The translations under genes were made by a program, and so were the position numbers. Positions 26,404-34,428 of a stretch of DNA of 64,000 nucleotides are shown one piece after another. Numbering within the stretch: position 1 is the stretch's first letter; each line of letters starts with the position of its first letter. The notes under the pieces were generated by a model that saw nothing but the letters and a program-made list of their open reading frames with translations, made no database searches and was not told the DNA's origin. Source of the stretch: UMGS1519 sp050951095 (GTDB lineage Bacteria > Actinomycetota > Coriobacteriia > Coriobacteriales > Eggerthellaceae). The stretch lies in NCBI GenBank assembly GCA_050951095.1, contig JBMNIQ010000006.1, positions 62,001 through 126,000 on the forward strand. The letters run 5' to 3'.

Positions 26404-27558
26404 TTACTGGCGATACTTCTTAACGATCTCACGGCCAGCGATGTAGGACATGACCTCGACGGCGCCGCCGGCGAACTCGTTGCCGCGCAGGTCGCGCCAG
26501 ATGCGGCCGATGCGAACCTCGTTCGTGTAGCCCAGGCCGCCGTACAGGCTCATGGCGATGTCGGCAACGCGCGTGCAGCCCTTCGTGGCGTAGCGCTTCA
26601 GCAGAGCAACCTCGGAGCGGATGGACTGGCCGTTGTCCAGCATCCACAGGCACTTGTACAGATACGTACGGGTCATCTGCAGGATGGTCTCAGCCTCGAC
26701 CAGCATGTCGCGAACCAGCGGGTTCGTGGCCAGCGGCTTGCCGAAGACGTTGCGCTCGGAGACGTAGTTGGCAGCGTCGTCCATAGCGGCCTGAGCCTGG
26801 CCCAGACCCTGGGCGACAACCAGGCAGCGCTCGAACTCGAAGTTCTTCATCAGCAGGTAGAAGCCCTTGCCGGCCTCGCCGACGCGCTGAGCCTCAGTCA
26901 GCTTCACGTTGTCCAGGAACAGATCCGTGAAGGCGATGGCCTGCTGGCCGACCTTGTCCAGAAGGCCGACGGAAACGCCCTCGGAGTCAGCGGGAACCAG
27001 CCACATGGAGTAGTTCTTGTTCTCGTAGGCGGAATCCTCGTCCTTTGCGATGATCAGGAAGAACTTGGCGACAGCACCATTCGTCACCCAGGTCTTCTGG
27101 CCGTTCATGATGTACGTGCCGTCAGCCTGCTTCTTTACGGTGGTGGTCATGCCGTTGTTGTCGGAACCGGCAGCGGGCTCGGAGATGCCCAGAGCAGCGG
27201 CGCAGCCGCCCTCCTTGTTGTAGACGTCGACGATCATCTGCGCCTGCTCTTCGGTGCCGAAGTCGGCGATGTCCTTCATTGCCAGCATAGCGGTCATGAA
27301 CGGAGTCATGCAGCCGGTCTTGTGATACAGCTCCTCGGTCATCAGGCCCAGGGTCAGGTAATCGGTCTCAAGACCGCCAACGGACTCGGGCAGACCCATG
27401 ACGCCGAAACCAGCGTCACGATAGGCGTCGGTGATCTCGTCGGGGCATGCATGGTTTTCATACATAGCCTTGATGGTGTCCTCATCAAAGTAGCGCTCGG
27501 CGAATTCGTCGATGCTTTCGAGCAGAAGCTCCTGCTCATCGGTCAAGCTGAAGTCCAT
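26404..27558 (-). CDS. Acyl-CoA dehydrogenase family protein (CaiA-like)
   Basis: FAD enzyme catalysing oxidation of acyl-CoA or, in this context, reduction of an enoyl-CoA. The 384-residue protein has the family helical N-terminus (MDFSLTDEQELLLES), the flavin contacts LGISEPAAGSDNNGM and WVTNGAVAKFF, and the C-terminal MSLYGGLGYTNEVRIGR. At the usual catalytic-Glu position (YEGTSE in typical enzymes) the protein reads FAGGAVEVM, lacking that Glu, which resembles crotonobetainyl-CoA reductase CaiA. It heads an operon with etfBA-fixCX, so it probably passes electrons to or from ETF. Substrate unknown. Confidence 0.88.
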   Translation of the reverse strand: MDFSLTDEQELLLESIDEFAERYFDEDTIKAMYENHACPDEITDAYRDAGFGVMGLPESVGGLETDYLTLGLMTEELYHKTGCMTPFMTAMLAMKDIADFGTEEQAQMIVDVYNKEGGCAAALGISEPAAGSDNNGMTTTVKKQADGTYIMNGQKTWVTNGAVAKFFLIIAKDEDSAYENKNYSMWLVPADSEGVSVGLLDKVGQQAIAFTDLFLDNVKLTEAQRVGEAGKGFYLLMKNFEFERCLVVAQGLGQAQAAMDDAANYVSERNVFGKPLATNPLVRDMLVEAETILQMTRTYLYKCLWMLDNGQSIRSEVALLKRYATKGCTRVADIAMSLYGGLGYTNEVRIGRIWRDLRGNEFAGGAVEVMSYIAGREIVKKYRQ

Positions 27559-28013
27559 ATTTACTCCTTCTTCTTTCCTTCTTGCTCCACCAATTACCGA
27601 TTAGTGGTGAAACTCGCGGTTAGAAATTATATCAGCCATAGGACGGCGAAACGCGAATTTATCAAACCCGGATTGCAGGTGCCTGCATAATTTCCGAAGT
27701 GCGAAACGGCGTTCCGACCTGCGAAATGAGCGTGCTCCACCATCTGTCGACCAACGATGTGCACGGAAGTCAACAGCCCTCCGAACTGGGGTAATGCAAC
27801 TTCGGAAATCTATTTTCCCGCCCTATGAATAAACGGATGCAACCAAAATTCCCTCAATCTATCCCCTGAAAATCCTGAGATATTTCCTCAAGATTTGCCC
27901 ATCATTTTTTCAATATTGCCCATCATTAAATCTGGCATGAATGTGCTTTTTCTCAACCCGAACGGCGTCGTGAAGATTGCTTTTGGTCATATCGCGATAT
28001 ATGGGGAGAATGA
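27559..28013. promoter_or_regulatory. Intergenic control region upstream of the acyl-CoA dehydrogenase operon
   Basis: About 450 AT-richer bases without a convincing gene. It must carry the promoter of the operon. Visible structure: an 11-base inverted pair ATTTCCGAAGT (27690-27700) and ACTTCGGAAAT (27799-27809) about 100 bases apart, and an imperfect palindrome TGCAGGTGCCTGCA (27674-27687). These may be operators for a regulator that is not encoded beside them. No riboswitch was recognised. Confidence 0.4.
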
Positions 28014-28044
28014 AAACGGCACCCGAGACAATCGGATGCCGTTT
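28014..28044 (-). terminator. Terminator after argS
   Basis: Near-perfect stem AAACGGCATCCGA/TCGGGTGCCGTT, followed on the minus strand by TTCATT. It lies 32 bases after the argS stop. Confidence 0.8.
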
Positions 28045-28075
28045 GTTAAAAACGGGAAATACGACCGTTTTGCGG

Positions 28076-29782
28076 CTACATGGCCTTTGGGGCGGACACG
28101 CCCAGCAGCCCCAGCGCCTGCGCCAGGTTAGTGCGGGCGGCATCGCAAAGCGCCAAGCGCGCCCCCTGCAGCTCCTCCCCCACGCCCAGCACGTGGCAAT
28201 TCGCATAGAACCCATGGAACAGGCTTGCCAGCTCCTGAGCATAATGCGTCAGACGGAACGGCGCGCGGTCGCGGGCGGCGCCGGCGACGAGGTCGCCGAA
28301 ATCCGCCATCTTCTTCATCAGCGCCAGCTCGCTTTCGTCCGTGAGCAGGGACAGGTCGGGATTCTCGGAAACGACCTGGGACACGATGGCATCGATATCC
28401 GCATCGGGACCGGCATCGGCAGCCTTGCGCAAGATGGAGCAGATGCGCGCATGCGCGTACTGCACGTAGTACACGGGGTTGCTGGCATCCTTCTTCTTGG
28501 CCTCCTCGATATCGAAATCGATGGCCTGATCGGAGGATTTCGAGAGCATCAGGTAGCGTGTGGCGTCAACGCCCACCTCGTCGATGAGCTCCTGGAACGT
28601 CACCATCTCGCCGGTGCGCTTCGACATGCGGACGGGCTGGCCGTTGCGCAGCAGGTTCACGAGCTGGCCCAACACGACCTCCAGATCGCCGGGACGGCCC
28701 CACGCGGCCATCATCGCCTCGCAGCGCGCAACGTATCCATGGTGGTCGGCGCCCCAGATGTCGATGAGATGGTCGAATCCGCGCGCAAGCTTGTTGTGGT
28801 GGTACGCGCAGTCGCTCATGAAATACGAGTACTCTCCGTTGCCCTTGATGAGGACGCGGTCCTTCTCGTCGCCGAACGCGGAGGAACGAAACCAGGTGGC
28901 GCCGTCCTTCTGATACAGGTAACCCTGCGCGTCGAAGGCCTCCAGGGCGCGGTCGACGGCCGACTTGCCGTCCTCGTCCTTCTCGTACAGGCTGCGCTCG
29001 GAGAAATACCGGTCGAAGCGGTTGCCGAATTCATCCAGCGTGCCGCGCACGTTGTCGAGCATCGCCCGATAACCGCGTTCGCGGAAATTCAGCTCGCGTT
29101 CGGCAGGATCCGCATCCACCCATTTCTCGCCATCGGCGTCCAGGATGGCCTGGGCGATATCCTTCACATAGGCGCCGCCGTAGCACTTTTCGGGCATCTC
29201 CACGTCTTTGCCGCACAGCTGCAGATAGCGCACCACGATGGAATTCGCGAACACGTCCATCTGCACGCCGTGGTCGTTGACGTAGAACTCCTCGTAGACG
29301 TCGTAGCCGCAGAATTCCATGATGCGCGCCATGGAGTCGCCCAGCGCAGCCCAACGGCCATGGCCGACATGCATCGGCCCCGTGGGGTTCGCGCTGACGT
29401 ATTCCAGGTTGACCTTGCGCTGGTCGCCGGCGATATCGCTGCGGCCGAAATCGGCACGCTCCGTACGCACCTGACGCACGATGTCCTGGAAAACGGCGGG
29501 CTTCAGCCTCAGGTTGATGAAACCGGGGCCGGCCACATCCGTGCTCTCGATCATATCGTTTGCGGGCAGATGGTCGATGATCGCAGCCGCGATATCGCGC
29601 GGGGCCCGATGCGCCAGCTTCGCGCTGCGCAATGCAACGGTAGAGGCCCAATCGCCGTTAGCCTCGTCCTTCGGACGCTCGAGCGCAGGTTCGGGCACGC
29701 TCTCCATAGCAAGGCTGCCATCGGCGATAGCCGCCTTGATGCCCTGCTCCACAATCTGCTCAAGCTGTTCGCGAATTTGCAT
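28076..29782 (-). CDS. argS: Arginyl-tRNA synthetase
   Basis: Class I synthetase charging tRNA-Arg. The 568-residue protein has the Add-1 N-terminal domain, the HIGH-type motif SANPTGPMHVGHGR near residue 135, and a KMSKS-like MSKRTGEMVTF. The helical anticodon-binding domain contains YVQYAHARICSILRKA, and the protein ends in SAPKAM. Start ATG 29782 follows AAGGAGAGAAG. It lies 38 bases after argF on the same strand, so arginine synthesis and tRNA charging are probably co-expressed. Confidence 0.97.
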   Translation of the reverse strand: MQIREQLEQIVEQGIKAAIADGSLAMESVPEPALERPKDEANGDWASTVALRSAKLAHRAPRDIAAAIIDHLPANDMIESTDVAGPGFINLRLKPAVFQDIVRQVRTERADFGRSDIAGDQRKVNLEYVSANPTGPMHVGHGRWAALGDSMARIMEFCGYDVYEEFYVNDHGVQMDVFANSIVVRYLQLCGKDVEMPEKCYGGAYVKDIAQAILDADGEKWVDADPAERELNFRERGYRAMLDNVRGTLDEFGNRFDRYFSERSLYEKDEDGKSAVDRALEAFDAQGYLYQKDGATWFRSSAFGDEKDRVLIKGNGEYSYFMSDCAYHHNKLARGFDHLIDIWGADHHGYVARCEAMMAAWGRPGDLEVVLGQLVNLLRNGQPVRMSKRTGEMVTFQELIDEVGVDATRYLMLSKSSDQAIDFDIEEAKKKDASNPVYYVQYAHARICSILRKAADAGPDADIDAIVSQVVSENPDLSLLTDESELALMKKMADFGDLVAGAARDRAPFRLTHYAQELASLFHGFYANCHVLGVGEELQGARLALCDAARTNLAQALGLLGVSAPKAM

Positions 29783-29819
29783 GGATCTGTTCTTCTCTCC
29801 TTATTCCGTGCGCCGAAAA

Positions 29820-30821
29820 CTAGTCTTCGGACAACGTGGCGTACATGATGGCCTTGATGCTGTGCATGCGGTTCTCCGCCTCATCGAACACGCGCGATGC
29901 CGGCGATTCGAACACCTCGTCCGTCACTTCCATCTCCGTGATGCCGAAGTTCTTCGCAATCTCGGCGCCGACGACGGTCTTGATGTCGTGGAATGCCGGC
30001 AGGCAGTGCATGAAGATGGCATTGTCGTGCGCATACGACATCGCCTTCGCGTTCACCTGGTAGGGCGACAGCAGCTTGATGCGCAGCGACCACAGCTCGG
30101 AAGGCTCGCCCATGGACACCCAGATGTCCGTGTAGATGACGTCGGCGTCCGTGCACGCCTCCTCCACGCTCTGCGTGCACGTCACGGATCCGCCCGTCTG
30201 CGTGGCGATCTCGGCGCACGTGGCGACCAGGTCCGCCTCCGGCATCTGCTCCTCGGGGCCGCATGCCACGAAGTGCATGCCCAGCTTCGCGCACGTGACC
30301 ATGAGGGAGTTCGCCACATTGTTGCGGGCATCGCCCATGAACACGAACTTCAGGCCCTCGAAGCCGCCGGGGAAGTTCTCCTTGACCGTCATCATGTCTG
30401 CGATCATCTGCGTGGGATGCGCCTCGTTCGTGAGGCCGTTCCACACCGGGACGTCTGCGTAGTCGGCGAGCTCCTGGACGATTTCCTGCCCGAAGCCGCG
30501 GTACTCGATGCCGTCGTACATGCGGGACAGCACGCGGGCCGTGTCCGCGGTGCTCTCCTTCTTGCCCATCTGAGAGCTGCCGGCATCCAGGCATACCACG
30601 CCCATGCCCAGATCGCGGCCCGCGACCTCGAACGAGCTGCGCGTGCGCGTGGACGTCTTCTCGAACAGCAGCACGATATTGCGGCCTTCCAGATAGCGAT
30701 GCGCCACGTGGTTGTGCTTCAAATCCTTGAACTTCAACGACAGGTCCACAAGATCCCTGATCTCGTCGGATGTGAAGTCGAGCATTTTCAGATAGTCGCG
30801 TCCGCCCAGTCCGATTGCCAT
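29820..30821 (-). CDS. argF: Ornithine carbamoyltransferase
   Basis: Joins carbamoyl phosphate and ornithine to citrulline (arginine synthesis) or works in reverse in arginine breakdown. The 333-residue protein has the carbamoyl-phosphate signature STRTRSSFEVA near residue 58, HPTQMIADMMT, a DMGIEYRG-type loop read as MYDGIEYRGF, and the ornithine-binding HCLPAFHD. Because there are no arcA or arcC neighbours and it is paired with argS, the biosynthetic name is preferred; arcB cannot be excluded. RBS AAGGGAAGG precedes ATG 30821. Confidence 0.92.
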   Translation of the reverse strand: MAIGLGGRDYLKMLDFTSDEIRDLVDLSLKFKDLKHNHVAHRYLEGRNIVLLFEKTSTRTRSSFEVAGRDLGMGVVCLDAGSSQMGKKESTADTARVLSRMYDGIEYRGFGQEIVQELADYADVPVWNGLTNEAHPTQMIADMMTVKENFPGGFEGLKFVFMGDARNNVANSLMVTCAKLGMHFVACGPEEQMPEADLVATCAEIATQTGGSVTCTQSVEEACTDADVIYTDIWVSMGEPSELWSLRIKLLSPYQVNAKAMSYAHDNAIFMHCLPAFHDIKTVVGAEIAKNFGITEMEVTDEVFESPASRVFDEAENRMHSIKAIMYATLSED

Positions 30822-30900
30822 GGCAGCCTTCCCTTCGTCTCTGATTGCTTGGAATTGTCCATTCTACGCCCATCTGCACCAATCCGCAGATGACACGGTT

Positions 30901-31455
30901 CTACCTGTCGAATTCTTCCACGAAATGAGCGATGATGGCCGCCGAGGTAGGCGTGCACTGCTCGCCTTCAACCGTATCCGCGCAAACGGGAATGCCGCGC
31001 GCGAGTATGGCCGCCGTGGCCGGCGCGGGGATATCCAGCAGCCCGTGGGCGCACTTCACCTTTCCCGAACCTGTCTGGACGGGCGTTGCGGTAATCTTCG
31101 CAGGAGCCAGCTGATCGATGGCCAGGCATACCGCAAGCACGTTCCGGACCGCTTCGGCATCCCCCACCTCATGGAAATGCGTCTGCTCCACCGGCACGCC
31201 GTGCACGTGCGCCTCCGCCTGCGCCAGAATGTCGTAGATGGCACACGCGTCGTTTCTCACCCGCTCATCCAAGTCGGTGGATCCGATGGCCGCCTTCACT
31301 TCGCCGACATTGTGAAAATGGTCGCTCTCCCAGGCGATACCCTCAAGCGCCTCAAGAACGGTGGCACGTTGCTCCTCGTTCAACTGCGCAAACAGGACAT
31401 CGCGGATATGCTGGCGCGTTGCCGTCTGCGCCAAATCAAGATGCAGGGTTTCCAT
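30901..31455 (-). CDS. Short LarC-like protein (nickel-pincer cofactor family)
   Basis: The 184-residue protein matches the N-terminal half of LarC, the nickel insertase of lactate racemase cofactor synthesis. It contains VEQTHFHEVGDAEAVRNVL, then KVKCAHGLLDIPAPATAAIL and EGEQCTPTSAAI. Full LarC proteins are about 400 residues, so the C-terminal (CTP-using/metal) part is missing. No larA, larB or larE lies nearby. It may be a LarC1-type fragment with a downstream frame lost, or a separate small family. RBS AAGAGGAAGG precedes ATG 31455. Lies 21 bases after the M13 peptidase's stop codon region, counting downstream of the gene, on the same strand. Confidence 0.75.
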   Translation of the reverse strand: METLHLDLAQTATRQHIRDVLFAQLNEEQRATVLEALEGIAWESDHFHNVGEVKAAIGSTDLDERVRNDACAIYDILAQAEAHVHGVPVEQTHFHEVGDAEAVRNVLAVCLAIDQLAPAKITATPVQTGSGKVKCAHGLLDIPAPATAAILARGIPVCADTVEGEQCTPTSAAIIAHFVEEFDR

Positions 31456-31476
31456 TGACCCGCCTTCCTCTTCGCT

Positions 31477-33465
31477 CTACCAGACCTTCAGGCGCTTGTC
31501 GGGCGCAAGGTACATGCCATCGCCGGGCTCCACGCCGAACGCCCCGTAGAATTCGTCCAGCTGCTGCACGGTGCCGTTCGTGCGAAGATGCGCCGGTGCA
31601 TGGACGTCGTTGATCAGCAGATATTCGGCCATCTCGCGCGATTCCACCATGCGCCAGTCGCGGGCATAGGCGCGGAACATGTCCGCGAAATCGAAATCGT
31701 CGAACGTGTGGCCGATCTGCGCCATGCACGCCATGCCGCCCAGGTCCGCGACGATCTCGCCGACGCACAGGTCGCCGTCCACGTTCAGACCGGGCAGCAC
31801 CTCGATGTTGTTCCAATAGGCCGCTACCGCATCCGTCCTCCGCTTGAATTCGGCGCGATCGCTTTCCGTCCACCAGCTGTTGCCCAGGTTGCCATCCTTG
31901 TCGTACAGGCTGCCGTTCTTGTCGAACGCATGCGTGATCTCATGACCGATGACCATGCCGATGCCGCCCATGTTCTCCTCACGCGGAGCGTCTGCCTGAT
32001 AGAAGACGCCGCCCAAGATGCCCGCCGGGATGTTGATGGAGTTGTCTGTGGGCAGGTAATACGCATTCACCTCGTGCGGGCTCATGAGCCATTCGCCCCT
32101 GTCCACCGGTTTGTTCACCTTCGCCGCATCGCGCTGTGCTTCGAAGCGGGCGATGGCGATGGCCTGCGCGGTGAGGTCCGCATCGTCGGGAATGTCCAGG
32201 ACGGAATAGTCCGGCCAGCTTTCGGGATACCCCACGCGCACGGTGAGGGCATCCAGCTTCTCGTTCGCCTTCTCCCGCGTTTCGGGGCTCAGCCATTCCG
32301 CGTGCGCGAGGCGGTCATGATACGTGGCGACAATCTGGGAAATAAGGCTCTCGACATCCCGCTTCGTATCGGCGCTGAAGAATCGGTCAACGTACACGCG
32401 GCCGACCGCCATGCCCAGCATGCCGTTCACGGTGTTGTACGCCTTGCGGTCAAGCGGCATGGACCCGACGCTGCCCACGCTCTCGTTGCGCCACTGCTCC
32501 GTACGGTCGTACGCCGCCCGATCCAGGAAGCCCGAAAAGCTCAGCAGCGTACGGATGACCATCCAAGCTTTGAGCTGCTCCAGGCGCTCTGGCACGTACA
32601 GGCCGGCAAGCGCCTGCAGCCACTCCGGTTCGCCCAGGATGAACGTCTCCGAATCCGCCAACCCCTGCGCGCGCAGGATACCGGCCAGCGGGTAGGCGCC
32701 GGACTCTTCTTCCAACTGCGCAAGGTCCCGGGGATTGTACGTGATCTCCTCGTAGTCGTCGCGCGCCTGATCGGCCGTGCCCAGGCAATGCACCGCGATA
32801 TCTGTTTCCAGGGCGAACATATCGCCGACAGCCGTCCGGGCATCCTGTTCGCTGAGGCCTGCGCGTTGCAGAAGCCAGGCGAAAAACGCATCGTTTGCCG
32901 CCTTCATGCGTTTACCCTGGTCGCTCATGTGACGGTACTCGTCCGCATCGGCGAGCGTCAGCGACGAACGGTCCACGTAGACGACGTTGTTGCGGCTGTC
33001 CTTCTTGTCGGCAAACGGCCCGGCGGCGCAGAACACGGAGCTGAACAGATACGCGTCGTCGCAGAGCAGCTGCGTCAGATCGTCGAGGCTCGCAACAGAG
33101 CGAATGCGTTCGACGTACGGCATGACGGGATCGAAGCCCCGCATATCACGGGCATCCATGTCCATCAGGCTGCGATGCAGGCGCTGTATCAGATGCGCCT
33201 CCTTCGGCGCTCCCGTGGTCTGCTCCAGGGACTCGTCGGTAAGCAGCTGCTTTACCTGCGCCTCCACCTCCCGCATGCGCTCGCGGAACGACGATTCGCT
33301 CGCATTGCCCGGCTCTATGCGTGCCGAGGCCAGCCAATCGCGATTGACAGCGGTATGGAAATCGTCTTGAAGGCGATAGTCGACGTCCTCGTCCAGCGTG
33401 CCGACCACGTCCGGATTGATCCATTTCGCACCGTTCAACGGCTGATGGCGTTCGTCTTGCTTCAT
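31477..33465 (-). CDS. M13 family zinc metallopeptidase (PepO/neprilysin-like)
   Basis: Peptidase acting on oligopeptides. The 662-residue protein has the zinc site HEITH (in MVIGHEITHAFDKNGSLYD), the third ligand Glu in GEIVADLGGMA (ExxxD), and the substrate-cleft NAYYLPTDNSINIPAGIL. The C-terminal neprilysin signature appears as VHAPAHLRTNG with PGDGMYLAPDKRLKVW at the end. No signal peptide, so probably cytoplasmic like lactococcal PepO. ATG 33465 follows AAGGGAAG. Same strand as the LarC-like gene (which starts 22 bases further on) and the argF gene. Confidence 0.94.
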   Translation of the reverse strand: MKQDERHQPLNGAKWINPDVVGTLDEDVDYRLQDDFHTAVNRDWLASARIEPGNASESSFRERMREVEAQVKQLLTDESLEQTTGAPKEAHLIQRLHRSLMDMDARDMRGFDPVMPYVERIRSVASLDDLTQLLCDDAYLFSSVFCAAGPFADKKDSRNNVVYVDRSSLTLADADEYRHMSDQGKRMKAANDAFFAWLLQRAGLSEQDARTAVGDMFALETDIAVHCLGTADQARDDYEEITYNPRDLAQLEEESGAYPLAGILRAQGLADSETFILGEPEWLQALAGLYVPERLEQLKAWMVIRTLLSFSGFLDRAAYDRTEQWRNESVGSVGSMPLDRKAYNTVNGMLGMAVGRVYVDRFFSADTKRDVESLISQIVATYHDRLAHAEWLSPETREKANEKLDALTVRVGYPESWPDYSVLDIPDDADLTAQAIAIARFEAQRDAAKVNKPVDRGEWLMSPHEVNAYYLPTDNSINIPAGILGGVFYQADAPREENMGGIGMVIGHEITHAFDKNGSLYDKDGNLGNSWWTESDRAEFKRRTDAVAAYWNNIEVLPGLNVDGDLCVGEIVADLGGMACMAQIGHTFDDFDFADMFRAYARDWRMVESREMAEYLLINDVHAPAHLRTNGTVQQLDEFYGAFGVEPGDGMYLAPDKRLKVW

Positions 33466-33559
33466 TCCGATAGCTTCCCTTCTCGTGCTGCGGGCAACGC
33501 ATTGCAATCATCGGCGCCTCGCATGCCGATGATGACGGGTATGTCGGAAACGATATACC

Positions 33560-33591
33560 CGAACAGACAGGGCGCCCCGAAAGGCGCCCTG
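33560..33591 (-). terminator. Hairpin after the amino acid transporter ATPase gene
   Basis: Perfect stem CAGGGCGCC/GGCGCCCTG with loop of about six, just after the glnQ-type gene on the minus strand. Only a weak T-run (TCTGTT) follows. Confidence 0.6.
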
Positions 33592-33606
33592 CGAAAAGAT
33601 CTCCGA

Positions 33607-34428
33607 TTAGCGGATATGGCCGAGGAAGTCCTTCGTCCTGTTGTGCTGAGGATGGTCGAAGACGTCCGTGGGCGTACCCTGCTCCACGATGACGCCGCCG
33701 TCCATGAACACGACGCGGTCCGCAACGTCGCGCGCGAACCCCATCTCGTGCGTCACGACGATCATGGTCATGCCGCCGCGTGCAAGGTCCTTCATAACGC
33801 CCAGCACGTCGCGCACGAGCTCGGGGTCAAGCGCGCTCGTGGCCTCGTCGAAGAGCATCACATGCGGGTTCATGGCCAACGCACGCGCTATGGCCACGCG
33901 CTGCTGCTGGCCGCCGGACAGCTGGCTGGGCTTGTAGTCGATGCGTTCGCCCAGACCGACTTTGTTCAGCTCCTCGATGGCGATGCGCTCCGCCTCTTCC
34001 TTAGAGCGCTTCAGCACCTTCTGCTGCGCAAGCATGACATTCGCCTTCGCCGTCAGATGAGGGAACAGGTTGAAGCTCTGGAATACCATGCCCAGCTTCG
34101 CGCGCACGGCGTTCAGATCGCACTTCGGATCCGTGACCTCGATATCCTCGAAGTAGATCTTGCCGCTGGTAGGCTGCTCCAGGCGGTTGATGCAACGGAG
34201 CATCGTGGATTTGCCGGAACCGGAAGGACCGAGGATGACGACCACTTCGCCCTTGTCCACTTCCAGGCTGACGCCCTTGAGCACCTGCAGATCGCCGAAG
34301 CTCTTGTGCAGGTCCACAATGCGAATGATCGGCTCGGCGCCATTCGCTGCCGCTTTCGCAGTCTCGGGGGAATCGCTCGTATCTGTGACCATGTCGGCGT
34401 CCTTACGTTCGCTTGTTTTCTCGCTCAT
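33607..34428 (-). CDS. Polar amino acid ABC transporter ATP-binding protein
   Basis: ATPase of an amino acid importer (GlnQ/HisP type). The 273-residue protein has a 40-residue hydrophilic leader, then Walker A GPSGSGKS, Q-loop FQSFNLFPH, signature LSGGQQQRVAIARAL, Walker B VMLFDEATSALD and H-loop VTHEMG. Its ATG at 34428 overlaps the permease stop (ATGA), showing translational coupling. A downstream ATG at 34392 is an alternative. Third gene of the binding protein-permease-ATPase operon. Confidence 0.94.
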   Translation of the reverse strand: MSEKTSERKDADMVTDTSDSPETAKAAANGAEPIIRIVDLHKSFGDLQVLKGVSLEVDKGEVVVILGPSGSGKSTMLRCINRLEQPTSGKIYFEDIEVTDPKCDLNAVRAKLGMVFQSFNLFPHLTAKANVMLAQQKVLKRSKEEAERIAIEELNKVGLGERIDYKPSQLSGGQQQRVAIARALAMNPHVMLFDEATSALDPELVRDVLGVMKDLARGGMTMIVVTHEMGFARDVADRVVFMDGGVIVEQGTPTDVFDHPQHNRTKDFLGHIR

